Origin: Peribacillus saganii
GTDB lineage: Bacteria; Bacillota; Bacilli; Bacillales; DSM-1321
Direction of reading: 5' to 3'
NCBI RefSeq assembly: GCF_003429095.1
Contig: NZ_QVTE01000015.1
Span: forward strand, 62,001-126,000
DNA: 64,000 nucleotides
How positions within the stretch are numbered: position 1 is the stretch's first letter; each line of letters starts with the position of its first letter. Below are positions 16,878-26,065 of the stretch, piece after piece. Position numbers and translations under genes: made by a program. The notes under the pieces are model-generated. The model had not been told where the DNA came from and did not search any database. It saw only the letters and a list, made by a program, of their open reading frames with translations.

Positions 16878-17756
16878 ATGTTTTTCATTAACCTATTGTA
16901 TTTAGAAACATTCTTAATTGTTTGCAATAATGGAAACTTTACAGAAGCCGCAAAACGTCTTTTTGTTCCCCAACCAACCATTTCCAACAGAATTCGTTAT
17001 TTAGAAGAAGAACTAGGGCAAGAATTGTTTGTTAGAGGAAAAAAAGGCAAACGAAGTGTAGAATTAACAAGAGCAGGAAAGATGTTTCTTCCGTATGCGG
17101 AACAAGTTATTGCTACTATTAATGCAGCGAAAAGCGAATTAAACCAAGACGCTAATGAAAATTTGATGACCATAGGCAGTTCTATTGCATTAACCCATCC
17201 TTTCATCTACGAAAAAATCAATTTACTCAATGAAGTTCACAATAAAAATATTAATCTCCTTATAATGGACCACTCCCTGATCGCTAAATCACTTATTGAT
17301 GGAGTTCTTGACCTGGCTTTCGTGACTGAACCTATTATCAATAAACATTTAGAATCTCACCCAGTATTTAATGAAAAATATGGATTAATTGTCGCTGAAA
17401 AACATCCCTTGTCCAAAAAAAAATGCTTGGAAAGTGTTGATGAACTAGAAGAGGAATTTTTAATTTTTTACAAAGCCTTATCTAAAGATCAAACAACATT
17501 AAGAAACATTAAATGTAAAAAAAGAATTATGACCAATCAAATTGAATTAGTGAATGACCTTATTCATAATCACAATGGTGTGTCATTTCTCCCTTCCAAA
17601 GCCTTCGAAAATCAAATAAAGAAAGGGAAATTAGTTCACGTCCCTATACATGATGATTTACTAATTTGTGAAATTCAATATTTTGTAGCATACAGGAAAT
17701 ATGAAGTATTCTATGAGGATATCTTCTTATCCGAACCAACCTCAGTCAATTATTAA
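16878..17756 (+). CDS. LysR-family transcriptional regulator
   Basis: A 292-residue regulator. The N-terminal winged helix (LLYLETFLIVCNNGNFTEAAKRL, then PTISNRIRYLEEELGQELF) is classical LysR; residues ~90-290 form the periplasmic-binding-like effector domain. The ATG at 16878 directly abuts AAAGGGG with no spacer, which is unusual. An in-frame ATT at 16887 would be ideally spaced and would give the family's typical MNLLYLETFL start, so the true initiation codon is uncertain. Divergent from the permease and Mo operon, it is the likely activator responding to the heterocycle. Confidence 0.9.
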   Translation: MFFINLLYLETFLIVCNNGNFTEAAKRLFVPQPTISNRIRYLEEELGQELFVRGKKGKRSVELTRAGKMFLPYAEQVIATINAAKSELNQDANENLMTIGSSIALTHPFIYEKINLLNEVHNKNINLLIMDHSLIAKSLIDGVLDLAFVTEPIINKHLESHPVFNEKYGLIVAEKHPLSKKKCLESVDELEEEFLIFYKALSKDQTTLRNIKCKKRIMTNQIELVNDLIHNHNGVSFLPSKAFENQIKKGKLVHVPIHDDLLICEIQYFVAYRKYEVFYEDIFLSEPTSVNY

Positions 17757-18264
17757 GCGATAATGGATACTCAATAGAAAGAGCCCTTTAAATGGAAAAG
17801 AACTTAAAGAAGATTTTGGGGCAATTTGTTGAGACACGAGGTGATTTTACAAATGAGACTTTCTACTCCCTTTCGTTATCTCCCTTTGCTCCTTATTTTA
17901 CTGCAAGGCAAAAATTTACATATAAAATAGGTTTGCTATGTCTCAAAGTTCACATTTAGTGGACTAGTTATCAAAAAAGCCTATAAACAGAAAAGTTACC
18001 TCCATATAATCTATAGACAATTCGAAATCAGTATCAGTGACAAATTTCTCTGTTTCAATTAACTTCTCTAGTGATGAAATAAAAGATCTTTTTTCAAGGT
18101 TTATAACTCAGCTACTAATTGTAGTTTTACCTTACGTGCTGAAGTATTTTGCATCGAAGAGATCTATTATTATTCCGTAAAAAATTATAACTTTCTTGAA
18201 AGCGAGTATATGCATAAGAATAAAAACAACTCACGTTTTTTCTCCTAAATTAATGCATATAAAT
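17757..18264. other. Half-kilobase without a supported gene
   Basis: Between the LysR gene and a small minus-strand gene. Two overlapping plus-strand frames around 18035-18245 stay open without a start codon or ribosome site; one reads VTNFSVSINFSSDEIKDLF, which may be a decayed coding remnant. Nothing can be assigned. Confidence 0.4.
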
Positions 18265-18546
18265 TCATTTTAAATATTCAGCAATACCCCTTCCGTTGTA
18301 TTCCCCAACAATTTCATGCTTCAAAATTTTCCTAAAACCTCTTTCGTAAATGGAATCCCCTATGTTATTAATAGTACCTATGGCATTGGATCTGTTTTTG
18401 TACATTGATGAAAGAACACTTTCCATCCCCCTTATTGATTTCATGATTGAATTTAGCAATGAATCCTGTGGAGTTATCTTGTTACATAACCGATAGATAG
18501 ATAACACTACATCTACAGATAAAGAATGATTTTTGAAATCACTCAT
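18265..18546 (-). CDS. Hypothetical protein
   Basis: A 93-residue, mostly helical, slightly basic soluble protein with no membrane segment or motif I recognise. The N-terminal half (VDVVLSIYRLCNKITPQDSLLNSIMKSI) reads like an amphipathic helical region. The ATG at 18546 follows AGAGGACA, a usable but tight ribosome site. It sits alone in a low-information region with pseudogenes, so it may itself be a remnant. Confidence 0.45.
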   Translation of the reverse strand: MSDFKNHSLSVDVVLSIYRLCNKITPQDSLLNSIMKSIRGMESVLSSMYKNRSNAIGTINNIGDSIYERGFRKILKHEIVGEYNGRGIAEYLK

Positions 18547-18856
18547 TGTCCTCTTTTCACTGTTTATGCCTTCTTCATAATTCCTTTATCCTTGTTTAAA
18601 ACTTGCCAGAGTTTCCAATTTCAAAGAATCAGGTGAAATTAATTGATTCATTTCTTTTTGAGAAATGCGATTTTCGGGTCTTAACAACTTTCCTTCCAAC
18701 TCTCGTAAAAGTTCTTTTAGTTAAGACTGACTCTCCATATAAATCATTGCTTCGAGGCGGGATTCTGAAGTTTTTAACATTACTTGGTGTGTATTAGTTT
18801 ACAGCTTCGTTTAAATTTTTTGTGTGATGGACAAATTATCTACGAGGTGATGCAAA

Positions 18857-19133
18857 GTGCAATTCCCCATCATACATACAAACATTTGGGATGTTGTGTT
18901 AGTAGTTCCGCTGATCATGGTTCTTACTCAGCTATTAAAAATCTTTTTACATATACCTAAAAAATTTGTTCCGTCCATTTGCCCTAACATTAGGGTTTAT
19001 CATCTCCATTTTTATCAGCCATCGTTATAGCCTGACAGCTGGGATTTTCATGGGCTGGTTTTATGGCTATGGAGCTATTGGAAATTATGCTGTCCTGAAA
19101 ACATCTATTAAAGCATATAGAAGCAGCAAATAA
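18857..19133 (+). pseudogene. Small holin-like membrane protein, frameshifted
   Basis: A GTG at 18857, seven bases after GAGGTGAT, opens a frame reading IWDVVLVVPLIMVLTQLLKIF, then HIPKKFVPSI. One base out of frame after about 18985 the product continues as LTLGFIISIFISHRYSLTAG and FMGWFYGYGAIGNYAVLKTS to a stop at 19133. Joined, this is a ~91-residue protein with two or three membrane helices and a PKKF loop, the layout of phage-derived holin-like proteins of bacilli. A single indel explains the break. The family is inferred from topology only. Confidence 0.6.
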
Positions 19134-19320
19134 CAGACGATAATTTCTCCTCGTTTTGAAGCCTTTGAATTATGGCCATTCCTCATAAATCAACCATTAT
19201 CTTTTCAGATTTAGAACCGTGTTTTAAATGAAGTTTTTCTAGAACGCTCAATTAGGAATTCAGTTTCTGAGTTACAATAACTTCCCTTCTTTCCCCTTTT
19301 TATCATAAATTTCCTTTTAT

Positions 19321-19355
19321 AAATAAAAAAAGATCCCCTGTTTTGCGGGGGATCC
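19321..19355 (-). terminator. Rho-independent terminator of the K+ transporter gene
   Basis: On the minus strand, GATCCCCC-loop-GGGGATC (19332-19355) is followed by a U-run (19321-19331), about 40 bases after the stop codon. Confidence 0.9.
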
Positions 19356-19396
19356 TTCAGTCTCTATTTTATACGCTTCAGTTGCCTATACATCAT

Positions 19397-20752
19397 TTAT
19401 CCGATTATAATCCGCTCTTTTGGATAATGATATGTATTTTTCTCAGGTTTTCCTCCCATAAAGAATAAGAAGGTGAACATCCCAATTTTGCCTATAAACA
19501 TTAACAGCATGATTACGATCTTCCCGCCAGTGCCCAAATCAGGTGTGATACCCAGCGACAGACCGACAGTGCCGAATGCGGATGAAACTTCGAATAAAAT
19601 TTGCATTAGTGAAAAGGCCGGCTCAATGTTCATAAGGATGAGTACTGCCACAGCACAGAGAAGCATGGCTGTTGTGAAGACCACAAATGATTTGATGATA
19701 TCTTCTTCATCGATTTCCCTTTTGAATATTTTTATTGTCCTGTTCCCATTCGCATAATAATAAATGGTAAGCAGCATCACTGCAAACGTGGTTGTCCTTA
19801 TTCCACCTCCGGCGCTGCTAGGAGATGCTCCTATAAACATGAGGATGCATAGAAAAAAAAGTGTAGGTGCCGAAAATTCACTGATATCATTAATGGACAT
19901 TCCGCCAGTTCTCGATGATGTAGAATAAAACAAAGAAAGAACGAAAGATTCGTGCCAAGTCTTGTCTGCATAGAAATGTCGGTACTCAATTAGGTAAATA
20001 AAAATGGTTCCTATAATGATTAATAAGAAAAATGTGACGGTGGTGATCTTTGTAAACAAAGTAAACCGGAATGGAAGATTCCCCTTATGTCTAAACCACT
20101 CACGTACCTCCATTAATACCGGGAATCCAAGTGACCCGATAATAAAGAGTACCAAATTAAAGCCCACAACAAAATAGTCGTTTGAAAACGGGATTAACGA
20201 TTTTCCTGTAATATCAAAGCCAGCATTTGTCGTCGCGCAAACAGACGCAAAGAACCCCTGTAAATAAGCCTCTTGCCAGGTGGGAAAAAATTTTTGGAAA
20301 TATGTACCCAATATAATAGCCCCGATAAGTTCAATAACAACAAAGAAAAAGAGAATCATTCGTATTAGCCTAACGATTCCGGATACCGTCGCTTGGTTTT
20401 GTTCAGTTGTCATGAGCATTCGTTCCCTAAGCCCTATTTTCTTTCCGGCTAAGAGCCAAAGCATTGTTCCAAAAGCCATGATTCCTATTCCACCGAACTG
20501 AAGGATGCCTGCAAATATGAACGTCCCTGGAACACTAAGGACCTGACTTATGTCAATTGTAGATAAACCAGTTACAGTTACCGCACTAATTGAAACGAAT
20601 ACTGCATCAATGAATGTTAACTCTGCATTGGGCTTTTGAGTTATAGGAAGCAATAATAAAATGGTTGATAGAGCAACTGCTAGTATATAATAAAATACAA
20701 TTATTTGAGCTGCTGAAAATCGTCTTGTAATGTTCGCTAGTAGAGTGTTCAT
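19397..20752 (-). CDS. Ktr-type potassium transporter, membrane subunit (KtrB/KtrD)
   Basis: A 451-residue TrkH/KtrB-family K+ channel-like transporter. Four pore-loop repeats with the filter glycine are visible: AVTVTGLSTI (about 57-66), ATTNAGFDIT, STSSRTGGMS and SSAFGTVGLSLGI. The protein works with a cytoplasmic KtrA/KtrC RCK ring that binds ATP/ADP or c-di-AMP. No RCK gene is adjacent, which matches the unlinked KtrC/KtrD arrangement in Bacillus subtilis rather than the ktrAB operon. ATG at 20752 follows TGGAGAAAC. It stands as a single gene with its own terminator. Confidence 0.92.
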   Translation of the reverse strand: MNTLLANITRRFSAAQIIVFYYILAVALSTILLLLPITQKPNAELTFIDAVFVSISAVTVTGLSTIDISQVLSVPGTFIFAGILQFGGIGIMAFGTMLWLLAGKKIGLRERMLMTTEQNQATVSGIVRLIRMILFFFVVIELIGAIILGTYFQKFFPTWQEAYLQGFFASVCATTNAGFDITGKSLIPFSNDYFVVGFNLVLFIIGSLGFPVLMEVREWFRHKGNLPFRFTLFTKITTVTFFLLIIIGTIFIYLIEYRHFYADKTWHESFVLSLFYSTSSRTGGMSINDISEFSAPTLFFLCILMFIGASPSSAGGGIRTTTFAVMLLTIYYYANGNRTIKIFKREIDEEDIIKSFVVFTTAMLLCAVAVLILMNIEPAFSLMQILFEVSSAFGTVGLSLGITPDLGTGGKIVIMLLMFIGKIGMFTFLFFMGGKPEKNTYHYPKERIIIG

Positions 20753-21550
20753 GTTTCTCCAGTTATATAGAAGTTGTTGAAAAAATTATACCTAACCAAC
20801 AAATAAAGAATTGTGCCACGTTAAGTTTCTTTATTCATTTTTAAATAAAATTTACCGGTGCAGCTTATATTCTCCAATTATATTTGAATGTATAGTATCT
20901 AAAGATCTTTTTTAGAAAAATTGATTGTTAAGATAATGCCTTTCAAAAGCTATTTAATGCAACCATATCACTATATCTACTTCACTTCAACTGACATTAT
21001 TTTTATAGAACGGATATTTGTGCATATCTATATCCGATGACCTCTTAAATCCTCTCGAATCTTGTTTAATTATGTCGGGAAATCGATATATTTCCGAAAG
21101 TGCTTGATAAAATCTATAAGTCGCTTATAAAAATGCGAACTTGATGATATATTTTCGTGGACGAAAAAATATGCAGATTTGACGATACCTGACGGGGGCT
21201 CTTTCCATAGTTTTTGTCTCATTATAAAGTCGCTGATATCTTTGTAAAATTGCTGCTTTCACTATTAAAAGCTGATAATAACTCAAAATATATAAATAAA
21301 GCCTTGTATGTTAATGAAAAAAGATAATGATTACAAAGAGAGTTAAACTTTTAATAAAATAAGTGAAAACCGTTAGAAATGAACCATATTCACGTTGTAC
21401 TCCGCTAAAAATTTACTTAGGCATGATACGTTTTAAAGTGAAACTGCTCAGGTTGATTAAATGATTAATACTAAGAATATCCCATATATCTCCCATCTAA
21501 AAATAGCATATACGAATACCACAAGCCAGCATTGGACCATTGTGAAATCA
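20753..21550. other. 800-base intergenic region with decayed repeats
   Basis: No gene is supported. The part 21060-21290 contains several inverted repeats, such as TCGGGAAAT/ATTTCCGA around 21077-21099 and an ATATTTTCGT/ACGAAAA..TAT hairpin around 21150-21173. It also has degenerate copies of an AAAGTCGCTGATAT-like unit that recalls the 20-base repeat at 50651-50770. Confidence 0.4.
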
Positions 21551-21555
21551 AAAAG

Positions 21556-21590
21556 AACTGCTTCGGTAAAAGCGAAGCAGTTTTCTTTTT
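21556..21590. terminator. Bidirectional terminator after the universal stress protein gene
   Basis: A 10-bp stem (AACTGCTTCG, 21556-21565, with CGAAGCAGTT, 21573-21582) is flanked by T-runs on both strands, so it serves the minus-strand usp gene and could also stop plus-strand reads. Confidence 0.88.
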
Positions 21591-22009
21591 TACTTTACTA
21601 TCAAAACAGGACATTTTACTCTTTTAACGACTTTATGACTAACACTGCCAAGTACCATTTCTTGCAATGTGTTAAGTCCCCGGCTGCCAATGATAACTAA
21701 TTGAAAGGATTCTTTATTTGCATAATCTACAATGGAGGGACCCGGTTCCCCTCGAAGAATTTTGATATTGTAAGTAATGTTTTTCGATTTCATATGCTCT
21801 TCAATTGGCAGTACCTTTTTCCGCCGGGTAAGTTCTAGTTCTTCTTTCCCCATTGAATGAATAACTTCATCCTTTGCTTTCGAATAATCCACCACATACA
21901 CTACTTCAATCGTACAATCACCGACTAATGACGCGATCTTAACTGCCTCTTTCGTTGCACGCAGGGAATGATCAGAACCATCTACAGCTAATAAGATGTT
22001 TTTATACAT
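21590..22009 (-). CDS. Universal stress protein, UspA family
   Basis: A 139-residue alpha/beta cytosolic protein with the complete ATP-binding signature: N-terminal NILLAVDGSDHS and the C-terminal G-2x-G-9x-G-S pattern in VIGSRGLNTLQEMVLGSVSHKVVK. Members bind ATP and modulate stress responses or partner transporters. The gene starts 18 bases after the SulP transporter stop, the same pairing seen for many bacillar sulP-usp operons, so it may tune that transporter. ATG at 22009 follows AGGGGTGG. Confidence 0.93.
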   Translation of the reverse strand: MYKNILLAVDGSDHSLRATKEAVKIASLVGDCTIEVVYVVDYSKAKDEVIHSMGKEELELTRRKKVLPIEEHMKSKNITYNIKILRGEPGPSIVDYANKESFQLVIIGSRGLNTLQEMVLGSVSHKVVKRVKCPVLIVK

Positions 22010-22027
22010 ACTTCCACCCCTAAAAGG

Positions 22028-23491
22028 TTAATGAGTCGATAATTTCGGATCTGCCTGAGTATAAATTGCCAGTTTTTCCACCAGCCGCTTACTGGCTGAA
22101 TCTAAACCTTTAATCGTTACTTCGTTATCATTCTCACGGTATTTTAAGACAACTTTATCAATAGCACCTACGGCCGAATCGTCCCAAATATGTGCTTCAG
22201 AGAAATCAATGATGATATTTGTATTTTTAACTGTAAAATCAAAAGAGTCGATAAACCCTTCAACAGATGCAAAAAACAATTGTCCATCTACTTCATAAAG
22301 GGTGCCTGAATTTTTATCTTTTGCTGTTACTTTGATTGTTGAGATTTTGGCTACAAATAATACAGCACTTAGAATAACTCCCGCAATAACTCCTTTGGAT
22401 AGATCATGAGTAGCCACGACGATCACAACGGTAACCAACATGACAATCGCATCACTCTTTGGAGCTTTATAAAGGTATTGGAACGACGACCAGTCAAACG
22501 TGCCAATGGAAACCATTATCATAATTCCTACAAGCACAGACATTGGAATTTGTACAACTAAGTCACCCAGCACGATGATAAGGAAGATTAAAAATAACCC
22601 TGCAGTTAAGGTAGAAAGTCTGCCCCGTCCGCCAGACTTTACATTAATGACGGATTGCCCAATCATCGCACATCCAGCCATACCTCCAAAGAATCCTGTA
22701 ATGATATTTGCAATCCCTTGTCCCCTGGATTCACGGTTTTTGCGGCTTTCAGTACCTGTCATGTCATCAACAATCGTAGCTGTTAATAAAGACTCTAATA
22801 ATCCCACGATAGCTAATGCTATGGAATAAGGTAGGATAATTTGAAGTGTTTCAAATGTAAATGGAACATCTGGTATAAAAAACGATGGTAAAGTTTGTGT
22901 TATATTGCCTAAGTCTCCAACAGTCCGTAAGTCTGCACCTGAATAAATAGAAACAGCTGTTAATAAAATGATAGCTATCAAAGGAGCAGGAACAGCTTTA
23001 ATAAATCTAGGCAATACATAAACAATCAGCAGGGTAATGGCTACAAAGATATATGTTAAATTTGAGATTCCAAGGAAGTACGGCACCTGAGCCATAAAGA
23101 TTAGAATCGCTAATGAATTAACAAATCCAATCATTACGGCTCTTGGAATAAACCTCATTAACTTCGCTATTTTTAAAACACCAAAAATCACTTGAATAAT
23201 ACCTGTTAAAATTGTCGCCGCTAAAATGTAATTCAAGCCGTGTTCCTTCATTAAAGGTGCCATCACTAACGCCATAGCACCTGTTGCGGCAGAAATCATT
23301 CCAGGGCGGCCGCCTGCAAAGGAAATAATCACTGCTATTAAAAAAGATGCATACAAACCGACCATTGGGTCTACTCCAGCTATAATTGAAAAGGCAATAG
23401 CTTCCGGTATTAATGCTAAGGCTACAACAATACCCGAAAGGATATCTCCCCTAATATTCGAGAACCACTCCTGTTTTATTTTTTCACTCAC
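22028..23491 (-). CDS. SulP-family anion transporter with STAS domain
   Basis: A 487-residue inner-membrane transporter. About 12-14 helices (residues ~10-385) begin with the SulP signature [32 protein letters not shown] (read in parts) and are followed by a cytoplasmic STAS domain (~390-487, [22 protein letters not shown]). Members carry sulfate, bicarbonate or other anions with Na+ or H+. The shorter-than-usual N-terminus and the partner usp gene resemble the BicA/YvdB-like bicarbonate or sulfate carriers; the ion is not decidable here. Start GTG at 23491 follows GAGGTG. Confidence 0.93.
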   Translation of the reverse strand: MSEKIKQEWFSNIRGDILSGIVVALALIPEAIAFSIIAGVDPMVGLYASFLIAVIISFAGGRPGMISAATGAMALVMAPLMKEHGLNYILAATILTGIIQVIFGVLKIAKLMRFIPRAVMIGFVNSLAILIFMAQVPYFLGISNLTYIFVAITLLIVYVLPRFIKAVPAPLIAIILLTAVSIYSGADLRTVGDLGNITQTLPSFFIPDVPFTFETLQIILPYSIALAIVGLLESLLTATIVDDMTGTESRKNRESRGQGIANIITGFFGGMAGCAMIGQSVINVKSGGRGRLSTLTAGLFLIFLIIVLGDLVVQIPMSVLVGIMIMVSIGTFDWSSFQYLYKAPKSDAIVMLVTVVIVVATHDLSKGVIAGVILSAVLFVAKISTIKVTAKDKNSGTLYEVDGQLFFASVEGFIDSFDFTVKNTNIIIDFSEAHIWDDSAVGAIDKVVLKYRENDNEVTIKGLDSASKRLVEKLAIYTQADPKLSTH

Positions 23492-23668
23492 TCTTTTTCA
23501 CCTCAACTGTTTAATTTCAACTGTAATTTAAATACCAAGATAATATTAAATTCACAAAGCATAGTGTAACATCTACTATCCCAAAAAGGAACCCTTTTGA
23601 GACTTTTCTTTTTACTTTATCGATATGTTATTATGGTAGCAGGGTATCAACTGTAAGGGAGAGTCTAA

Positions 23669-24211
23669 ATGTTAATTGGGTATATGAGACCGTACGAAGA
23701 TGACCTCGATTGTAAATACCAGCTAAATAAATTAATTGATTTGCATTGTGAAACCATTGTATCTGAGGAACATTCTTCTGCTAAAAAAAGAACACAGCTT
23801 ACTGAGATGATAAACAACTTGAACGAAGGTGATAAAATAGTTGTGACAAGACTTTTTGCACTGGCAGATTCTACACGCCACCTGGTTGAACTGTTAGAAG
23901 AGATTAATTTTAAAGGTGCTTATATTTTCTCTCTGCATGAGGCAATAGATACAAGTGATAAAGCAGGATACCAATTCTATGATATAGTGAAACATCTGCT
24001 AGATTTCCAGAGTGATGTGATAAGTGAAAAAACAAAAAAAGGATTAACGGAAGCAAAACAAAAAGGAATTACAACAGGACGCCCAAGAAAACCTGACGAA
24101 AATGTGCAAAAGGCTATCATAATGTATCAAAGCAAAAAATACAGCTTGGCTGAAATAAAAAAGGAAACAGGAATCAGTAAATCCACATTATATCGCTACC
24201 TGGAAAATTAA
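23669..24211 (+). CDS. Resolvase-like serine-recombinase homologue lacking catalytic residues
   Basis: A 180-residue protein with the resolvase/invertase architecture: N-terminal catalytic fold, long E-helix (VISEKTKKGLTEAKQKGI), the linker TGRPRK and a C-terminal helix-turn-helix (SLAEIKKETGISKSTLYRYL). Yet the nucleophile Ser of the IGYxRVS motif is Tyr9 (IGYMRPYEDD), and the KLDRLGRS motif with its catalytic arginines reads RLFALADS. It should still dimerise and bind DNA but not cut it. Bacillus YneB is a comparable SOS-linked homologue to check. The ATG follows AAGGGAGAG. It is monocistronic, divergent from sulP, with no att sites nearby. Confidence 0.88.
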   Translation: MLIGYMRPYEDDLDCKYQLNKLIDLHCETIVSEEHSSAKKRTQLTEMINNLNEGDKIVVTRLFALADSTRHLVELLEEINFKGAYIFSLHEAIDTSDKAGYQFYDIVKHLLDFQSDVISEKTKKGLTEAKQKGITTGRPRKPDENVQKAIIMYQSKKYSLAEIKKETGISKSTLYRYLEN

Positions 24212-24268
24212 TGTTCCTAAATACTACAACGTTTGAAAACCAATCCATTGATTAACCGGAAAATGAAA

Positions 24269-24318
24269 ACAAGCCAGTGTGCGATGAAGAGCAACACTGG
24301 CTTGTACTGGTTATTTTT
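24269..24318 (+). terminator. Terminator of the resolvase-like gene
   Basis: A perfect 12-bp stem (24269-24280 with 24294-24305) is followed after a few bases by TTATTTTTT. Confidence 0.75.
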
Positions 24319-24497
24319 TCTCCGTTTGAGAAGTTATTTGCAGCACTGAAAACGTTAATCCCGTTCTTTTTCTGAATTGGGTGTTATACTGATGCTTTAT
24401 TAGTATTGTTCTTTCCTTTTTTGCTTATGTAATGGACACAGTATTCATTATGCCTTAAAATTCAATCCGTCATTTTAAAATAGGTACTCAATAATGA

Positions 24498-25106
24498 TTA
24501 TTTGGGCCTTTTAATGGAGAACACTTCCCCTGTTTCTGCATAATTGTTTCCTGCCAATCTGCTGACGGCAGCTAATCCATTGTAATCAATTCTTCCATTT
24601 TCATATATGTTATTTTCTATATGAAATTGAACAACTTTTCCTATGATAAAATCACAGCTTGGAGAATCCAAACCTCCTAACTCTACTGAATGTTCTAAAG
24701 AACACTCCATTCGAATTTTCGCCTCTTTAACACCTGGAACAGAAATTATGGCACTCTTAACGGGTGTTAAATCTGCAAGTTTAATTTCACTTTCATCAGG
24801 AGGAAGGCTTGCTGCTGTTATATTTATTTTTTCTACATTTTCTTTATCAACAATATGAACAACAAATTCTTTCGAATCGAGGATGTTTCTCGCTGTATCC
24901 TTTTGCCTTCCCTCTGACCGTTGAATAGCCAATGAAACCATCGGTGGATTTGAGGACACAATATTAAAATAACTAAATGGAGCCCCATTCAATACCCCGT
25001 CCTTTGAAACCGTCGTGACGAACGCAATAGGCCTTGGTATAATACTACCTGTTAAAAGTTTATAATTTTCTCTTTCGGTATTGTTTGTCGGATCAATGGA
25101 AAGCAC
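24498..25106 (-). CDS. Flavin reductase-like FMN-binding split-barrel protein
   Basis: A 202-residue protein of the flavin reductase family (PF01613): SIIPRPIAFVTTVSKDGVLN and APFSYFNIVSSNPPMVSLAI are the FMN-binding strands. Members reduce FMN or serve as small flavoenzymes in the cytosol. The frame is open up to 25229, overlapping the upstream gene, but the GTG at 25106 (MLSIDPTNNTERENYKLL), nine bases after GAGAGG, is the start that fits the family; an ATG at 25115 directly abuts that site. It follows the SRPBCC gene by 34 bases in the same direction, and they are probably co-transcribed. Confidence 0.9.
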   Translation of the reverse strand: MLSIDPTNNTERENYKLLTGSIIPRPIAFVTTVSKDGVLNGAPFSYFNIVSSNPPMVSLAIQRSEGRQKDTARNILDSKEFVVHIVDKENVEKINITAASLPPDESEIKLADLTPVKSAIISVPGVKEAKIRMECSLEHSVELGGLDSPSCDFIIGKVVQFHIENNIYENGRIDYNGLAAVSRLAGNNYAETGEVFSIKRPK

Positions 25107-25140
25107 AGCAATCATCCTCTCGTAATCGTTAATAATATCG

Positions 25141-25629
25141 TCATTTATTCTCGAATGTGTTGACTTCGACAATATACTTCTCATGCCATTTTTTCCATTC
25201 CTCCATAGGAAAGTCAATATGCTGACCATTCAGTAAAGAACTCAACATATAGAGGCAAACATGCCATCCCGCTAAATCTTTTGAGGTATGGTCATTTAAT
25301 GTACTGATAAACTCTTTAAACACTAATAAACAGCCATCAGATTTGGGATACAACTCGAAACGAACACAGCCATCGCCCCATTCGAATTCTAGAACGGAAT
25401 TCTCTGCCAGGTCGATTATTTTAATATCAAATGATGCGCCAGTTCCATCATTCATATTGAATTTAATGGTACCTCCCTTTCGAAGATCTTCAAATTGAAG
25501 ATTAGACATCCATTTTTCCAGCTTTTCATTTACTGTTAAAGCAGCCCAAACCTTTTCTGCAGAATGCTTTAATGGACGCTCGAATCGAGCGATATGTCCA
25601 CCTTCAACTTTTTCAATTACTGCTAGCAT
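25141..25629 (-). CDS. SRPBCC/AHSA1-family protein
   Basis: A 162-residue Aha1/START-like protein: ARFERPLKHSAEKVWAALTVNEKLEKWM is the family's first helix-grip segment, and the C-terminus GWHVCLYMLSSLLNG is the long closing helix. Such genes normally follow an ArsR-family repressor in an operon, and its remains lie immediately upstream (25633-25767). The ATG at 25629 follows GAGGAGAAATAGC, which overlaps the end of the old arsR gene. The bound ligand is unknown; loss of the repressor could leave the gene constitutive. Confidence 0.88.
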   Translation of the reverse strand: MLAVIEKVEGGHIARFERPLKHSAEKVWAALTVNEKLEKWMSNLQFEDLRKGGTIKFNMNDGTGASFDIKIIDLAENSVLEFEWGDGCVRFELYPKSDGCLLVFKEFISTLNDHTSKDLAGWHVCLYMLSSLLNGQHIDFPMEEWKKWHEKYIVEVNTFENK

Positions 25630-25632
25630 ATG

Positions 25633-25767
25633 CTATTTCTCCTCATCGTCAAAAAATTGTTCAAGTGCATCAAGCCTATCGGACCAATATTTACGGTAGG
25701 GCTCTATCCAGGTATCAATTTCTGCAAGTGGTTCTGCACGCAAATGATAAATGTGTTTCTGTGATTC
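25633..25767 (-). pseudogene. ArsR-family repressor, C-terminal half (native orientation)
   Basis: The minus strand reads IKKESQKHIYHLRAEPLAEI then DTWIEPYRKYWSDRLDALEQ and FFDDEEK to a TAG at 25633-25635. This is the C-terminal half of the ArsR repressors (SdpR-like) that precede AHSA1 genes. The helix-turn-helix half is missing from this strand; it is found on the opposite strand at 25776-25935. Confidence 0.88.
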
Positions 25768-25775
25768 CTTTTTAA

Positions 25776-25935
25776 TTGTACTTGTTTGAGATAATTGCTG
25801 AACCAAACCGAAGAAAAATTATTGACTTTCTATGAATACGTCCAAGAGCTGTTGGAGAATTAGTCGAATGTACTCAATTGAGTCAGCCAGGTGTTTCGAA
25901 GCTTCTGCGAATATTACGTGAAGCTGGCTTAGTTC
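25776..25935 (+). pseudogene. ArsR-family repressor, N-terminal half (inverted)
   Basis: The plus strand reads LFEIIAEPNRRKIIDFL, a TGA, then IRPRAVGELVECTQLSQPGV and SKLLRILREAGLV. This is the N-terminal winged helix of the same ArsR type whose C-terminus lies on the other strand next door. A local inversion of roughly 165 bases explains the arrangement; a point nonsense mutation has followed. Confidence 0.88.
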
Positions 25936-26065
25936 ACAGTCCGCATTTTCAGTATATTTCCATATAGTTATATTACTTTGTGGTATATAAATGTCAAATG
26001 CGTAAGTTTTTTTAAATTGATAAAACAGATTTCTAAAACCATATAAACCCTGAACCATTACACGA

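Noticed and set aside
18603-18797. 64-codon plus-strand frame beginning with TTG
   Set aside because: No ribosome site and no motif; sits among relics.
23669-24305. Mobile element or integron marked by the recombinase-like gene
   Set aside because: No inverted or direct repeats flank it, it has its own promoter-proximal context and terminator, and its catalytic residues are missing.
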